A DNA stretch of 64,000 bases. Origin: Haladaptatus pallidirubidus. GTDB lineage: Archaea; Halobacteriota; Halobacteria; Halobacteriales; Haladaptataceae. Each line of letters opens with the position of its first letter. Position 1 is the first letter of the stretch. This document shows positions 36,506 to 45,946 of this stretch, one piece after another. The notes under the pieces are model-generated. The model ran no database searches, was not told where the DNA came from, and was given only the letters and a program-made list of their open reading frames with translations. Position numbers and translations under genes: made by a program. The stretch covers positions 1 through 64,000 of the forward strand of contig NZ_CP085307.1 of NCBI RefSeq assembly GCF_020700235.1, read 5' to 3'.

Positions 36506-37549
36506 TCACTCTGTTGCGACCTTGAAAAACTCCTGATAGCCGATAGATGCGAGCAGGGCGAGGAACGGGAGCGGATAGAGCCAGTACGCGCGATACGCAC
36601 GCACGAACAGCGGCAGTGTCATCGAGAGTGCGAGGAGCGCAGTCGTCAGTATGGGTGCATTCGTCGAAAGGGCAGGACGTTCAGCATCTCGTGCGGATAA
36701 TGTCAACTGGACGACGATCACTGCGGGGACGATAAGACCGAGATGTTTGAGGGCTTCGCGGTAGAGTGCATCCATCCACTGACTCGTGTCGCCGATGAGC
36801 GACGGGACGACCGGATTCGTCGTGTACTTCTCCGCCGCCCCGAACGACCAGTAAATCGCGCCGTGGAACGAGGCCTGCCCCCACACTGCGTAAACGAACG
36901 CGAACGTGACGGCGACGACACCGATTCCGGCGAGACTGAACGACGCCAACCATTTGACGCCCGTCTCGCGGTCGAGTTCACGAAGTCGGTCGTAAGCGAG
37001 TGCTGGAATGGCGAACACTGCGTGTTGGGAAAAGAGTCCCGCTACCGCGATGCTCGTGCCGCACGCTATCGGGTTGTTAACCGAGAGTGAGAGCAGAATC
37101 CCCGCGATTGCGAACGAGCGAACGTTCACCATGGTTCCACCGGCTGCGGGGACGCTCGTCAGGAACAACAGTCCCGCCACTAAGCCGACGCGGGAGGCAT
37201 CGTGTTGTGCGCAGATTCGCCAGAGGAGGATTGCGATAACCGCATTCGCAAGTCCCACGAGAACGAAAAACACGAGCAGATACTGGCCGGTCGCGGCGAC
37301 AGCGATGTTGAGCAGTTCGAACAATGGCGGCTTGTTGTCTACCGCTGGCCGGACGTAGATCGGTTTCCCGGCAATCACCGCCTCCGCGAGCGGACGCCAG
37401 CAACACCGCACGTCGACGTGTGGTTGTTGTGCGCCCGACTGGATCCGTGCGTATTGATTCATCGTTTCGAGAACGCCGAGGAGGAGGAATGCCGGAATGA
37501 TGAACGTGGAGGATTCAAGCGTTTTGCGTTTTAAGGAAAGTATGTGCAT
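36506..37549 (-). CDS. Multi-TM glycosyltransferase-like protein (GT39-type)
   Basis: 347 residues with about eight TM helices. WRPLAEAVIAGKPIYVRPAVDNKPPLFELLNIAVA has the acidic/NKPP pattern of the first extracytoplasmic loop in ArnT/PMT-like transferases. Unlike the transferase at 30622 it lacks a soluble tail. GC-rich codon use differs from the flanking AT-rich genes. Donor and acceptor unknown. Confidence 0.75.
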   Translation of the reverse strand: MHILSLKRKTLESSTFIIPAFLLLGVLETMNQYARIQSGAQQPHVDVRCCWRPLAEAVIAGKPIYVRPAVDNKPPLFELLNIAVAATGQYLLVFFVLVGLANAVIAILLWRICAQHDASRVGLVAGLLFLTSVPAAGGTMVNVRSFAIAGILLSLSVNNPIACGTSIAVAGLFSQHAVFAIPALAYDRLRELDRETGVKWLASFSLAGIGVVAVTFAFVYAVWGQASFHGAIYWSFGAAEKYTTNPVVPSLIGDTSQWMDALYREALKHLGLIVPAVIVVQLTLSARDAERPALSTNAPILTTALLALSMTLPLFVRAYRAYWLYPLPFLALLASIGYQEFFKVATE

Positions 37550-37759
37550 AAGAGTGAGAACAGGATGTATCAGTTCGAGATATCCGTATTGGACGTGTCG
37601 ATGACTGTACTGCCGTCAATATCTTTTGTACAATTGACTGGACAAATACTTTCTTGTATTGATTCAATAAATGATTGTGTAGAATATCGAAATACAGCAA
37701 CCCTAATCACTTTGCACTGCAATGAGAATGATACTATTATTAATATTTATTAAATAAAA

Positions 37760-37965
37760 TTAATGCCAAGAAATACAATTTGTCTGTAACACCACGGCAT
37801 CGAGTCCAGTGACAGCTGCTGCTACAAACCAGGGATTGTTCTGAATATTGTATTTCCGATAGGTGCTCTGTATTTTGGATTCTTCCTGTTTGATCTTCTT
37901 AATTGAGGCACCACTATTATTCAGAAGAAATATTTCGGAATTTCCGTCCAGAATCAGAAGTTATG
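37760..37965 (-). pseudogene. Unidentified gene fragment
   Basis: A start-less frame after an upstream stop reads LLILDGNSEIFLLNNSGASI, KKIKQEESKIQSTYRKYN and NPWFVAAAVTGLDAVVLQTN. It might be a short protein using a rare start or the tail of a lost gene. Family not recognised. Confidence 0.3.
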
Positions 37966-37990
37966 TTAATACTATTCTCCGCTCACTAGT

Positions 37991-38104
37991 CTTCTTGGAA
38001 TGATGTCAATTGGTGGCTGGTCGAGCTATGACGCGATTGAACCGTATCTGGCCGCACCCACGGAAGCGAATATCATCGAGTCGATGAGCGCCGTTAAGCT
38101 GTAA
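37991..38104 (+). pseudogene. C-terminal remnant of a tyrosine integrase
   Basis: The frame reads LGMMSIGGWSSYDAIEPYLA then APTEANIIESMSAVKL and a stop. GWSSYDAIEPYL...PTEANI...M is the tail of haloarchaeal XerC/D-type phage integrases, including the region after the catalytic Tyr. Everything upstream of these 37 codons is missing. It marks a former integration event at this spot. Confidence 0.65.
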
Positions 38105-38145
38105 ACGGCAAATCAAGGGCCGAGGATCACTACTCCTGAATTCTG

Positions 38146-38205
38146 TAAGCGGAAGTGGATTGCCCCCGGGACCACCGAATCGATCTGTGTGATGTTCGTA
38201 GTGTG
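38146..38205 (+). repeat. Copy A of a diverged 60-bp repeat
   Basis: Starts TAAGCGGAAGTGGAT and contains CGGGA, CCGAATCGATC and GTAGTG. Aligned without gaps to 46235-46294 it matches at 46 of 60 positions by eye. It begins 41 bases after the stop of the integrase remnant, where attachment sites often lie. Confidence 0.55.
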
Positions 38206-38215
38206 AACTGCACAC

Positions 38216-38434
38216 TCAAAACCGAATTTCGGTTCCAAATATCGCGAGAACAGTGTAAGCGAAGTAGAGGCCAAAGCCGAGAATAATAGTCTGCTCGATA
38301 AGACCCTGCAAGGTCGTGACTCCGCCTAGATGGATGACCAGCATATCAAAGAGAACGACGATAAATGCGATGCCGAACGTGAAAATCGCCCGTCGAAGGC
38401 TGAATAACAATCCTGAGCGGTTCTCAGTAGTCAT
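38216..38434 (-). CDS. Small two-TM membrane protein
   Basis: 72 residues from ATG 38434 (MTTENRSGLLFSLRR); the frame is open upstream to 38524. Two TM helices (AIFTFGIAFIVVLFDMLVIHL, TIILGFGLYFAYTVLAIFG). No family assigned. Basic residues before TM1 place the N terminus inside. Confidence 0.5.
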   Translation of the reverse strand: MTTENRSGLLFSLRRAIFTFGIAFIVVLFDMLVIHLGGVTTLQGLIEQTIILGFGLYFAYTVLAIFGTEIRF

Positions 38435-38619
38435 ATTTCGATAGATGGCTGATATCATTAAGTTCTTTTTCAATATTGAACAAACTCCGTCTCCTCCTGT
38501 GACCGATACGTGCTCTGTATTCACTAATGGGAATTCTGCTGGCCGAGCAAATCACCGCTGGTACTATATTTGCTCGGATGGCGTTGACGACCGGCTCTAC
38601 AAAATGAGAAAAATGATAG

Positions 38620-39990
38620 CTAGCTAGCAGGACAACCAGGGCCCCCTACAGTAATTCGTTGGATAGGTGCACCTAGATCATCAGCAGAGAGAGTGATGCA
38701 TTCCCCGCACAGGAGGTTGAAACTACCGAGACATCCTCCCGGTCCAGTCATTGTACTACGTACGGATAGTTCTAGACTGCAATCAAGATCCTCTCCTGCA
38801 CAAATCGTTACTTGCTCTTGGTCCCCTTCAACAGTGATGTACTGAGCGGATTGCTCAACAACCCATTCTCCTTCGATAAATACTGCATTCGGGAAAACAT
38901 CAGTGCACGGCGGGCAACTCGGGGTATCGTCTGAGCCACATTTCACAGTAAAACTATAGATATATTCCTGTGGAGAGGATACTGTGAAACAGATTTCATC
39001 ATTTTCATCCGGTGACACAGGCCCTAACTCCGCAGTCATCTCTCCTGTCCCTGATCCAGATCTAGGGATAAATGATTCAACGCGCCCCTGGAGGCAGTAT
39101 TCTGTCTCCAGGCAGATAGATTGAGGTCCAGTTTGGAATCCACAAGCATTGTCCGGTTCTTTCGTGATATTGGTGATGATATCGTCCCATTCCTCACTGC
39201 CAGTCACTCGTTCGAACGAACATTCTGAATCAGATTGTTTGATCAAATTGTATTGAGCTTGGCCAACATCAGGACATTCTAGACACTCACCATTTGGTGA
39301 TTCAGGACAATACACTCGGAACCAACAGATCTCAGTACAGCCATCACCGATCGTTACACAGTACTGGTCTGTCTCCTCATCCTTCTCAGCCTCAACCGTT
39401 GTCTCTTCTGTCTCGAGTTCGTAATCTACTACGAATGGGAAATCCGCGCAGATCGTCACATGCGTTTCATCACCGTCAACAGAAAGACCATCCGGCTCAC
39501 CGGAGACTGCCACCCATGTTCCGTCTTTGAACTTGTATTTGACGTCAATGTCGGGACATGGATATCGCTCCTCACATGGTGCGTCTTCTACTTCAACCTC
39601 ATCGAACTGGGATATACGAACATCATCTCCTGCTTCATAGAATAGCGTCACGGACGTTGGAGTTCGGTTACCAGGCAGGCTAACCTGCACAACACCATTT
39701 TCGTCTACAGTTGCTTCTTCTTCTTGCTCACTACCGTCTTCAAACTCGACCGTCACGAGCACTGTCGCCCCAGTTGGAATTGGATCGTTGTTTCCGCTAA
39801 TAACCCGGGTAAAAAGCGTTACTTGTTCGCATGTAACTCTGAGTCGCTCACCACTGGAATCACCATTTTGGGCGTGGGATGTCGTGACGACGCCCCCGAG
39901 TCCAGTGATGGCTGCACCACTCGCTGCAATTCCTTTGAGGTAGTTTCGCCGATTAATACGATTCTTATTATCGTTGCTTTCTCTCTTCAT
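38620..39990 (-). CDS. Tat-exported cysteine-rich multidomain protein
   Basis: 456 residues. The Tat signal NRRNYLKGIAASGAAITGLGG is at 13-33. Regions: 50-140, beta-rich, possibly Ig-like; 145-229, a domain with KDGTWVAVSGEPDGLSVDGD, THVTICA and IGDGCTEICWFRVYCPE; 231-350, Cys-rich; 359-432, a second, diverged copy (EGEWVVEQSAQYITVEGDQ, VTICAG). Cysteines are numerous for a haloarchaeal exported protein and probably form disulfides or bind metal. The 145-229 domain also ends the protein at 41000. No TM anchor or catalytic motif. Probably a surface protein of unknown function. Confidence 0.72.
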   Translation of the reverse strand: MKRESNDNKNRINRRNYLKGIAASGAAITGLGGVVTTSHAQNGDSSGERLRVTCEQVTLFTRVISGNNDPIPTGATVLVTVEFEDGSEQEEEATVDENGVVQVSLPGNRTPTSVTLFYEAGDDVRISQFDEVEVEDAPCEERYPCPDIDVKYKFKDGTWVAVSGEPDGLSVDGDETHVTICADFPFVVDYELETEETTVEAEKDEETDQYCVTIGDGCTEICWFRVYCPESPNGECLECPDVGQAQYNLIKQSDSECSFERVTGSEEWDDIITNITKEPDNACGFQTGPQSICLETEYCLQGRVESFIPRSGSGTGEMTAELGPVSPDENDEICFTVSSPQEYIYSFTVKCGSDDTPSCPPCTDVFPNAVFIEGEWVVEQSAQYITVEGDQEQVTICAGEDLDCSLELSVRSTMTGPGGCLGSFNLLCGECITLSADDLGAPIQRITVGGPGCPAS

Positions 39991-40405
39991 ACAAAGAAAT
40001 CATAGCAAAACTACTCTATTGTTATGTGGTACCTGACGATATCAATCGGTGTTTGTATGCCACGAAACGATTGATTGTAGATTATTTTGAGCTTTGGATC
40101 GCAAGCAAACCACTCAATCAATCATCAATCTTCCCATTAGAGAAGTCACGGCATCGGAGAAAACCCCTACCCCCCCCACCGCTCGACTACCACCTCAAGG
40201 CCGTGTTTATGGTTGTAGTCTACCATGGGTATGGTTTTCTCTCGTTACACCTGCACAGTTTTCCAACAAATATCTAGTGAATAGAAGCATCTCAGTTCGT
40301 TCTTTAACATGGTACTATTCGGCATTTTTGATCTTCTTTCGAAAACTTCCATTCAATAAATAGTATGCTGCGTATACTTATTACTAAAGGCAAGATAGAA
40401 TATAT
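39991..40405. other. Intergenic stretch, nothing supportable
   Basis: 415 bp. Contains an unusual run of eight or more C residues near 40170. Two short frames lack coding character. Confidence 0.45.
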
Positions 40406-40735
40406 ATGCCCGATTCAGTCAAATACAAGGGTAGGCTTCCGAATGACACGAGTGAATGCGATAAAATGTATGTTCATAAATATCGGTTCAAATATGATAT
40501 CAATGGTGAGGCATCACTCAAACAATGTCTAATTGATATTGTCCTATTCGTCGCGGAGTATTCACGAGACGAAGCAACAGCAGCAGTAAATGAGCATTTT
40601 CACTTCTATACCCCTGATCACTATTCTTTGTTTGAGCAACTTGGAAAGTCGAAACTGAAGTTTAGGATCGAGAATTTAAACATCACGGTGACTAACGATG
40701 GAGAAATCCTTGTTCAAACGGATAAGACACTATGA
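40406..40735 (+). CDS. Small protein, possible HalOD1 output domain
   Basis: 109 residues. The core VHKYRFKYDINGEASLKQCL, IVLFVAEYSRDEATA and ITVTNDGEILVQ follows the layout of haloarchaeal HalOD1 output domains (beta hairpin, helix pair, beta hairpin), although the usual central Leu/Pro-Leu signature is weak. Such domains are thought to mediate signalling or protein contacts. Assignment tentative; the gene itself looks real. Confidence 0.5.
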   Translation: MPDSVKYKGRLPNDTSECDKMYVHKYRFKYDINGEASLKQCLIDIVLFVAEYSRDEATAAVNEHFHFYTPDHYSLFEQLGKSKLKFRIENLNITVTNDGEILVQTDKTL

Positions 40736-40999
40736 GAGGACACCAACAATGAGATAGTCGACTAAGCCGGACATACAACTCAGTACCAAGCTGCATAACT
40801 GCTATTATAATACCTAATGATTTCGAGAACAATAATCTGTAAAAACCTGTGGCAATGCACTCGGACAGCGGCACGGACTGACTTGAAAAGCTCCCATTAT
40901 TTGTGTTGGTTACCCCGAGAGTAATCTCCAGAACCTGCCCGAAATGAGAACAGGAACCTTTGTCTCCGATACGTTCCGCGAAAATGCAGGTCGCCGTGA

Positions 41000-42544
41000 C
41001 TAGGTGTTTGGATTATTACCGGGGCCACCGTTTTCAGGACAATAGACCCGGAACCAGCAAATCGTCGAGCAGCCATCACCGATCGCTGCGCAGTACTCAC
41101 CTGTATCCTCGTCGAGTTCGGCCACGGCGGTCAAGTCCTCAGATTCAAGCGTGTAGTCCACCGTGAAGGGATACATCGCACGGATGGTTGCTTGCGTTTC
41201 GTCGCCTTCGACCGAGAGTCCCTGCGAATCACCCGAGGTAGCGACCCACGCACCGTCCTGGAAGTCGAAGGAAACATCGAGTCCCTCGGGACACACGAGT
41301 GGTCGGAGCGCGCTTTCGATTTCTTCGGCATGAGCAATTATCTCTTCGAGCAATCGAACGAGCTCTTCTCTCGGGTCTTGTTCCTGCTGGGCGGCGACTT
41401 CAGAGATACTGAAGAAGCGGTTGGACATGCTCGGAATCGACCCCGTCGGCAGCAGACCGACAGATTGACTGGCTGTTCCTATGAATCCCTCTATGAACTC
41501 GATCGTCTGATTGAGTAGATTGGATACCTGCTCTGCCTGTTGAGCGACATTTCTTATGATTTCGAGTCTCTCGCCTGTCAATGGCGAGTCGTCCCCGGTG
41601 AGAGCATCGAGAATTTCGAGCATCTGCTCGACTAACGGCTGCGCCTGAACGAGCAAGTCTCGGATCTCAGCATACTCTCCATCTTGAGTAGCCAGTTCAA
41701 GCGCTTCAAGGATAATCTGTAGAACTTCCTCATTGAGGTCGAACACCTCTGCAATAAGGTCTCCTCCCGACCCAATTGCAAGCCCCTGTGCACCGAGCAA
41801 CGCGCAGTAGGGGAAGCCACTCGGGAGCGACTGGGCTTCGACGACGAGGTTGGCCGATTTCAGACCGGGAGATGTCGGTACGAAGTTTATATCGAACTCG
41901 AACGTACCGCCGGGCTGAACGACCTGGCCGACCGGGACGTTGCTGATCTCGAACGCGTCCGGCGTCTGGCCCGCTTTTTGTGCCCCAGTGATTTCGATCG
42001 CCTCGGGATAGCTGGCGGGATACGTCGGAGTAACTGATATCGTCGACTGACTGCCGACCGGCTGCTCAAGGAAGTTAGCCACATCGTCCGGAGACGCGTT
42101 CGCGAGAGTGACGCCAACTCCCACCAGGGTAGCCTCACTCACACGGGTGCCGTCAACACTTCCGAAGATAGTCGCCTGTTTCGCCCCAGCCGAAGTAGGG
42201 GTAAACAGAATCATGACATTTTGCGTCGCTCCCGGTGGAATCGTCGTTCCAGTGAGGATAGTGAACTCGTCCGCGTCGGGCCCCTCGATCGCGTTTGTTT
42301 GTGATTGTTCTTGGTTCTGATTTGTCACACTAATGGTGACTGCTTCCGAGCAGCTGTCGACGACAGTCTGACCAAAATTAAACTGTTGTTGAGCTTGGCC
42401 GGCCGCTTGGGAAGCCGTGGCACTCAACCCAGCGGCCATTATCCCCAGTCCTTGGAGGACGGACCGTCGTGGGAGCGTTTCTGTAAGCGATTCTGCTTTG
42501 GGAGAAGTGTCGTCTTCGTATTCACTGCGTTGCATCTTCGACAT
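41000..42544 (-). CDS. Tat-exported protein with two ASH-like domains and shared Cys domain
   Basis: 514 residues. The Tat signal PRRSVLQGLGIMAAGLSATA is at about 25-44. Then come two Ig-like (choice-of-anchor D/ASH type) domains at 55-145 and 150-240, with IPPGATQNVMILFTPTSAG and VQPGGTFEFDINFVPTSPG, a helical stretch 265-415 with coiled-coil character, and a C-terminal domain 418-506 (FQDGAWVATSGDSQGLSVEG, IGDGCSTICWFRVYCPE) homologous to residues 145-229 of the protein at 38620. One Cys of that domain is Arg here (TIRA versus TICA). Probably a surface or secreted adhesin-like protein. Confidence 0.72.
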   Translation of the reverse strand: MSKMQRSEYEDDTSPKAESLTETLPRRSVLQGLGIMAAGLSATASQAAGQAQQQFNFGQTVVDSCSEAVTISVTNQNQEQSQTNAIEGPDADEFTILTGTTIPPGATQNVMILFTPTSAGAKQATIFGSVDGTRVSEATLVGVGVTLANASPDDVANFLEQPVGSQSTISVTPTYPASYPEAIEITGAQKAGQTPDAFEISNVPVGQVVQPGGTFEFDINFVPTSPGLKSANLVVEAQSLPSGFPYCALLGAQGLAIGSGGDLIAEVFDLNEEVLQIILEALELATQDGEYAEIRDLLVQAQPLVEQMLEILDALTGDDSPLTGERLEIIRNVAQQAEQVSNLLNQTIEFIEGFIGTASQSVGLLPTGSIPSMSNRFFSISEVAAQQEQDPREELVRLLEEIIAHAEEIESALRPLVCPEGLDVSFDFQDGAWVATSGDSQGLSVEGDETQATIRAMYPFTVDYTLESEDLTAVAELDEDTGEYCAAIGDGCSTICWFRVYCPENGGPGNNPNT

Positions 42545-43230
42545 ACATGGATAAGATATACGTTACCAATATTTGTTATACAGAGATTGAACATCTAAAT
42601 CACTTCTTACTCTCATATATAACTAGACAAGAACACGGATTTAGTTGCTTCAAGATTAAACGGAACTGACTGGTTGTTTAGATTTACACTCTGTGCTCTG
42701 CAGGAAGTTGCGCTTCCACCGCCTAATCTCATAAGCGAAGTAGACCACCCCGGTATACCCAATCAAAATTATGTGGGTCGGACGTGGTGGGTGAGTGTTC
42801 ATCCGAGAGGAGTGGGACACTCCGAACCACTCGTCAAGGGAAGTCGCCTGCGGAGTTTGGAATCGTCTACAGAACCGATGGTTCTGATGGGCTGCACAAG
42901 AGCGTCACTCTTGTGGATGCTGTGGGACCGTTCCTGAACGTTCTGAAACAGAAATAAGAAGTTCCGTCCGCAACAAGCGAGGGCCGGGGAGGCCCGAACG
43001 CGTTAGGGCGGAGTAGTTCACTCAGAATAATGGATTTGGTATAACCCTATGACAGCATGTTGAGCGTGATGTGATCCCTACCCTCTGTACTCATTCACGA
43101 TATCTCCTTTTCTCGGCCCATGGCTGTTTCGACAACGCAACCACAATAACACGCTAGATGATTTGTTCGTTAGAGGCGGTAGACTGGATCACCCTACTCT
43201 TCGACTAATGGGTTGTCCTCGGACGGGTCA
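42545..43230. other. Intergenic stretch with IS debris
   Basis: Includes a fragment similar to the 60-bp repeat start (TAAGCGAAGTAGA at 42732) and a tnpB-type 3' remnant (42780-43030, listed). 43031-43230 has no supported feature. Confidence 0.45.
42780..43030 (+). mobile_element. Remnant of an IS200/IS605-type tnpB 3' end
   Basis: Positions 42940-43030 (GGGCCGGGGAGGCCCGAACG and GGGCGGAGTAGTTCACTC) resemble the strand that follows haloarchaeal tnpB stop codons. Upstream reading frames are broken. The 3' hairpin CCCACGACT...AGTCGTGGG seen at 5.9 kb is not present here. Judged from pattern memory, not alignment. Confidence 0.4.
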
Positions 43231-44145
43231 CTACTCGCCAACCGTTACGTCGAACTTCTCGCGCCAGCGGTATCGCCGGCCGCTCCAGACGAACGTCCGG
43301 CTGACGAGCCCGTACAGAACGAGAGGCACGAACACGAATAGCGCCGGGTAAGCCAGCACGGCCGTCCACCGGCGGACGCCCAAGACCTCGTTGACGGCGA
43401 AATGTAGCACCGTCAGGACGGCCGCCACTGGGAGCGGGGCCAGGACCGCACCTGTGAGGACGAGCAGCGAGATAAGCCATGTCCCGGCGATGGCTCCGGG
43501 GAAATGCCACCGGAGAATCTGTGTCCACCGGACCGGGCGCTCGACCGCCTCGTGGATGGTCCCCCCGATGGGAACAATGCGCGTTCGGCCGACCGTCGTC
43601 ACTTGGAGATACTCCATGAGGAGCCCATCGTCGCTGACAGTTCGCCGGAGTTCATCGAGAAACGCAGCCTCGTCGAGGTCACCGCACTCGAATATAACTG
43701 CACCGCCCCATATTTGGTTGCCGAGGTACAGGGGTAGCGAGCCAGCCGAAGCGTACAGTGGTTCGAGCAGTACCGACAGGAGATCTTGTCCGACGAAGTA
43801 CGGCACCTCTGATACCGGCCCGTAGTCCTCATACTCGATGTTAAGTGTCGTCAGCCAGTCTGGGGGGTGGTGGAAGTCGTCGTCCGTCCAGACAAGGCGG
43901 TCGTGGCGCGCGGCCTCCATCCCGGCGGCGATGGCGTTGGCCTTCCCCGAACAGCCTTCCGGCTCTCCAGCGGCGATGAATCGGACACCCTCGAGGTGGT
44001 CTTCCTGCGCGGTGACGGGGTCGTCCTCGCTATCGTGGATGATCAACAGTTCGTCGCTGTCTTCGAGCTGGGCGGCCAGCTCCGCGCATGCGTCGGTCCA
44101 CTTCGTCGTCGGTAGGAGGACACTCGTCGGCGGGCGGTCATACAT
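43231..44145 (-). CDS. GT2 family membrane glycosyltransferase
   Basis: 304 residues from ATG 44145 (MYDRPPTSVLLPTTKW); the open frame upstream overlaps the divergent regulator and is rejected. GT-A features: LLPTTKW, LLIIHDSEDDP, EGCSGKANAIAAGMEAA, metal-binding WTDDDFHHP and Q-x-x-RW-like RWTQILRWHFP, followed by three TM helices. The order resembles ceramide glucosyltransferase-type processive enzymes. Shares a divergent promoter region with the HTH_10 gene at 44245. Confidence 0.82.
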   Translation of the reverse strand: MYDRPPTSVLLPTTKWTDACAELAAQLEDSDELLIIHDSEDDPVTAQEDHLEGVRFIAAGEPEGCSGKANAIAAGMEAARHDRLVWTDDDFHHPPDWLTTLNIEYEDYGPVSEVPYFVGQDLLSVLLEPLYASAGSLPLYLGNQIWGGAVIFECGDLDEAAFLDELRRTVSDDGLLMEYLQVTTVGRTRIVPIGGTIHEAVERPVRWTQILRWHFPGAIAGTWLISLLVLTGAVLAPLPVAAVLTVLHFAVNEVLGVRRWTAVLAYPALFVFVPLVLYGLVSRTFVWSGRRYRWREKFDVTVGE

Positions 44146-44213
44146 GGTGCTTAAACCTCTTCGCTCGGGGGCGATGAGCGCGTTGCCGGTGATCCATGGA
44201 CGTTTATGGTCAA

Positions 44214-44222
44214 TGACTATAA
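44214..44222 (+). promoter_or_regulatory. TATA-like element for the HTH_10 regulator
   Basis: GACTATAAG about 26-30 bp before ATG 44245, fitting a leaderless transcript in this divergent intergenic region. Confidence 0.45.
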
Positions 44223-44244
44223 GATGGCGCCCAATCGGTAGTAC

Positions 44245-44907
44245 ATGCGCTATGTCACCGTCGTGGCCTACCCCGATGGGGAAGGAATCAACCGGCTCGA
44301 TCGGCGGGTCAACGAGCTCGGTCTGGAGTATCGGGCCCTCCATCGCATGGAACTCCTCGCCGACGACACCGTCGCGATATTCGCCGAGGGCCGCGGCGAC
44401 GTCGAGGGGCTCCGTCAAATCTTGTCGGAGTCGCCGGAGGTCTTAGAGTTCTCGATCTCCGGCGACGATGCTGGGTTCTTCTCCTACACACGCTACGCGG
44501 CAGACGACCTGACCCGGATACTCATGGAAGACCGGCGCGAGTCGTCGTATCTGATCGATATGCCAATCGAGTACACCGACGACGGTGGTCTCCGGGTGAC
44601 CTACATCGGGACGGAGGCGGCCTTCGCCGACGTGCTCTCCGAGCAACCAGAGGGCATCAGGTTAGAGGTCGAGCGGACCGGCCCGTACACGCCCGGCCCC
44701 CGTCACGTCGTCTCCCGGTTGACTGAGCGCCAGCGCGAGGTGCTTCGGACAGCGGTCGATCTTGGCTACTACCAAGAACCTCGCGAGGCCACCCACAACG
44801 AGATCGCGGCGGTGACAGGGCTCTCCGAGACAACGGTCGGCGAGCATCTCCGGAAAATCGAGGCGACTGTGTTCTCCTCGCTCCATGTTGGTGCCACCAA
44901 TCGGTGA
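44245..44907 (+). CDS. HTH_10 (bacterio-opsin activator-type) regulator
   Basis: 220 residues. An N-terminal bat-associated domain (about 1-150) has alternating strands (MRYVTVVAYPDGEGINRLDR, DDTVAIFAEGRGDVEGL). The C-terminal HTH_10 domain carries LTERQREVLRTAVDLGYYQEPREAT, HNEIAAVTGLSETTVGEHLR. It probably regulates itself and the divergent glycosyltransferase. The effector is unknown. Confidence 0.87.
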   Translation: MRYVTVVAYPDGEGINRLDRRVNELGLEYRALHRMELLADDTVAIFAEGRGDVEGLRQILSESPEVLEFSISGDDAGFFSYTRYAADDLTRILMEDRRESSYLIDMPIEYTDDGGLRVTYIGTEAAFADVLSEQPEGIRLEVERTGPYTPGPRHVVSRLTERQREVLRTAVDLGYYQEPREATHNEIAAVTGLSETTVGEHLRKIEATVFSSLHVGATNR

Positions 44908-45227
44908 AGCGACCGGCCATCTCAGAGGTATCCGGTGCTGGTCAGCTACTCACTCTTTGCGACTGAGCAGCTGTCGGCATAATCGTGATTTTGGGGAGCG
45001 GCTCCGAGCTGAATGGGAGTCCCACTGCCCCCGAACCGCTGATGTCATGGACGCACTTCTACCGACGTGAGGATCTGAATGCACCGGTCACTGAAGCACG
45101 GAGCGAGACTGTTATTCTACCTCTATCACATCGGTTGGAGTGATCAGCATTATATGATTTAATTACTACTTATAGCCATGAACAGTGATCCAGCCTTAAC
45201 TGCTCGTAGATCGTTTCTGAACGGCAC
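44908..45227. other. Intergenic stretch, nothing supportable
   Basis: 320 bp. A short frame ending FGERLRAEWESHCP looks vaguely coding but has no start and is left unassigned. Confidence 0.4.
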
Positions 45228-45743
45228 ATGATACCAGAGAACCCAAAAGGCGGAGATAGAAGTATCTCACGACGGCAATTTATCAAAAGTACTGCCACCG
45301 GTGTTGTAGTCAGTTCAGGCGGGATCGCAGCCGCAGCACAGAACCAGCAGCCTCTCGATCCAAACGAACCGATCGAGCTTGCCGGGCAAGCGTCTGGGTG
45401 GCAGGGCCAGGCACCACAGTCCATCGAAGGACGACAAAACCCGACCCTACAGTTGCAGGAGGGCGAGATCTATACTGTCAGGTGGACAAATATCGACGGT
45501 CAGCCGTACACCTTTACCGTGCAAAACAACCAAGAAAACAGTATCAAAGCCATCCAGCAGCTTCAGGGCACAACAACCGACAATAAAGCGATTCCTCAAA
45601 GTAAGACGGTCAAGATCACTAATTCGTTGTCAGAGCAAGACGAATCACAGACACTCCGTTTTGAAGCAACCCCAGAGATCGCTTTCTACCGCTGTACTGT
45701 TCATCCATCTTCCATGGTCGGAGAAGTGCGTGTACAGAGCTGA
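45228..45743 (+). CDS. Tat-exported cupredoxin-like protein lacking the first Cu histidine
   Basis: 171 residues. Tat signal SRRQFIKSTATGVVVSSGG (14-32). The cupredoxin body carries PTLQLQEGEIYTVRWTNIDG, and the C-terminal copper loop FYRCTVHPSSMVGEV supplies Cys156, His159 and Met163. In type-1 copper proteins the N-terminal ligand His sits in xPHxF; here the same place is QPYTF with Tyr94. It may bind copper poorly or differently, or act as a structural cupredoxin. No redox partner gene nearby. Confidence 0.78.
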   Translation: MIPENPKGGDRSISRRQFIKSTATGVVVSSGGIAAAAQNQQPLDPNEPIELAGQASGWQGQAPQSIEGRQNPTLQLQEGEIYTVRWTNIDGQPYTFTVQNNQENSIKAIQQLQGTTTDNKAIPQSKTVKITNSLSEQDESQTLRFEATPEIAFYRCTVHPSSMVGEVRVQS

Positions 45744-45793
45744 AGATAATAATCTTGTATTATCCCTCACTAAATAACTAAAGACTCGGACGA

Positions 45794-45946
45794 ATGAGAG
45801 CGACTGAAGCGCTACTAACAGAATCTCCTGAGGAAACAGTACAGGTCGAACAACTACGAGAAACAGCGGAATCGCTTGCGGAGCGCCACGCTGACCTGAA
45901 ACCTAGAGCTGTAACTTCCTCCTCAAGCTCTCAAAGGGCAGGCTGA
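45794..45946 (+). CDS. Small acidic protein or N-terminal remnant
   Basis: 50 residues: MRATEALLTESPEETVQVEQ, LRETAESLAERHADLKPRAV, then a Ser-rich tail. The first 40 residues have haloarchaeal acidic, amphipathic-helix character. Sequence past the stop remains open in another frame, so this may be the head of a longer, frameshifted gene. No family recognised. Confidence 0.35.
   Translation: MRATEALLTESPEETVQVEQLRETAESLAERHADLKPRAVTSSSSSQRAG

Larger units (their letters stand above)
37550..38215. other. AT-rich intergenic stretch with gene debris
   Basis: Contains a minus-strand fragment (37760-37965), an integrase C-terminal remnant (37991-38104) and one copy of a diverged 60-bp repeat (38146-38205), each listed separately. 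Nothing else supported. Confidence 0.45.

Noticed and set aside
38146..38205. Degenerate tRNA 3' end as integrase target
   Set aside because: The TTCRANY T-loop and acceptor pairing could not be found in either orientation, so it is kept only as a repeat.
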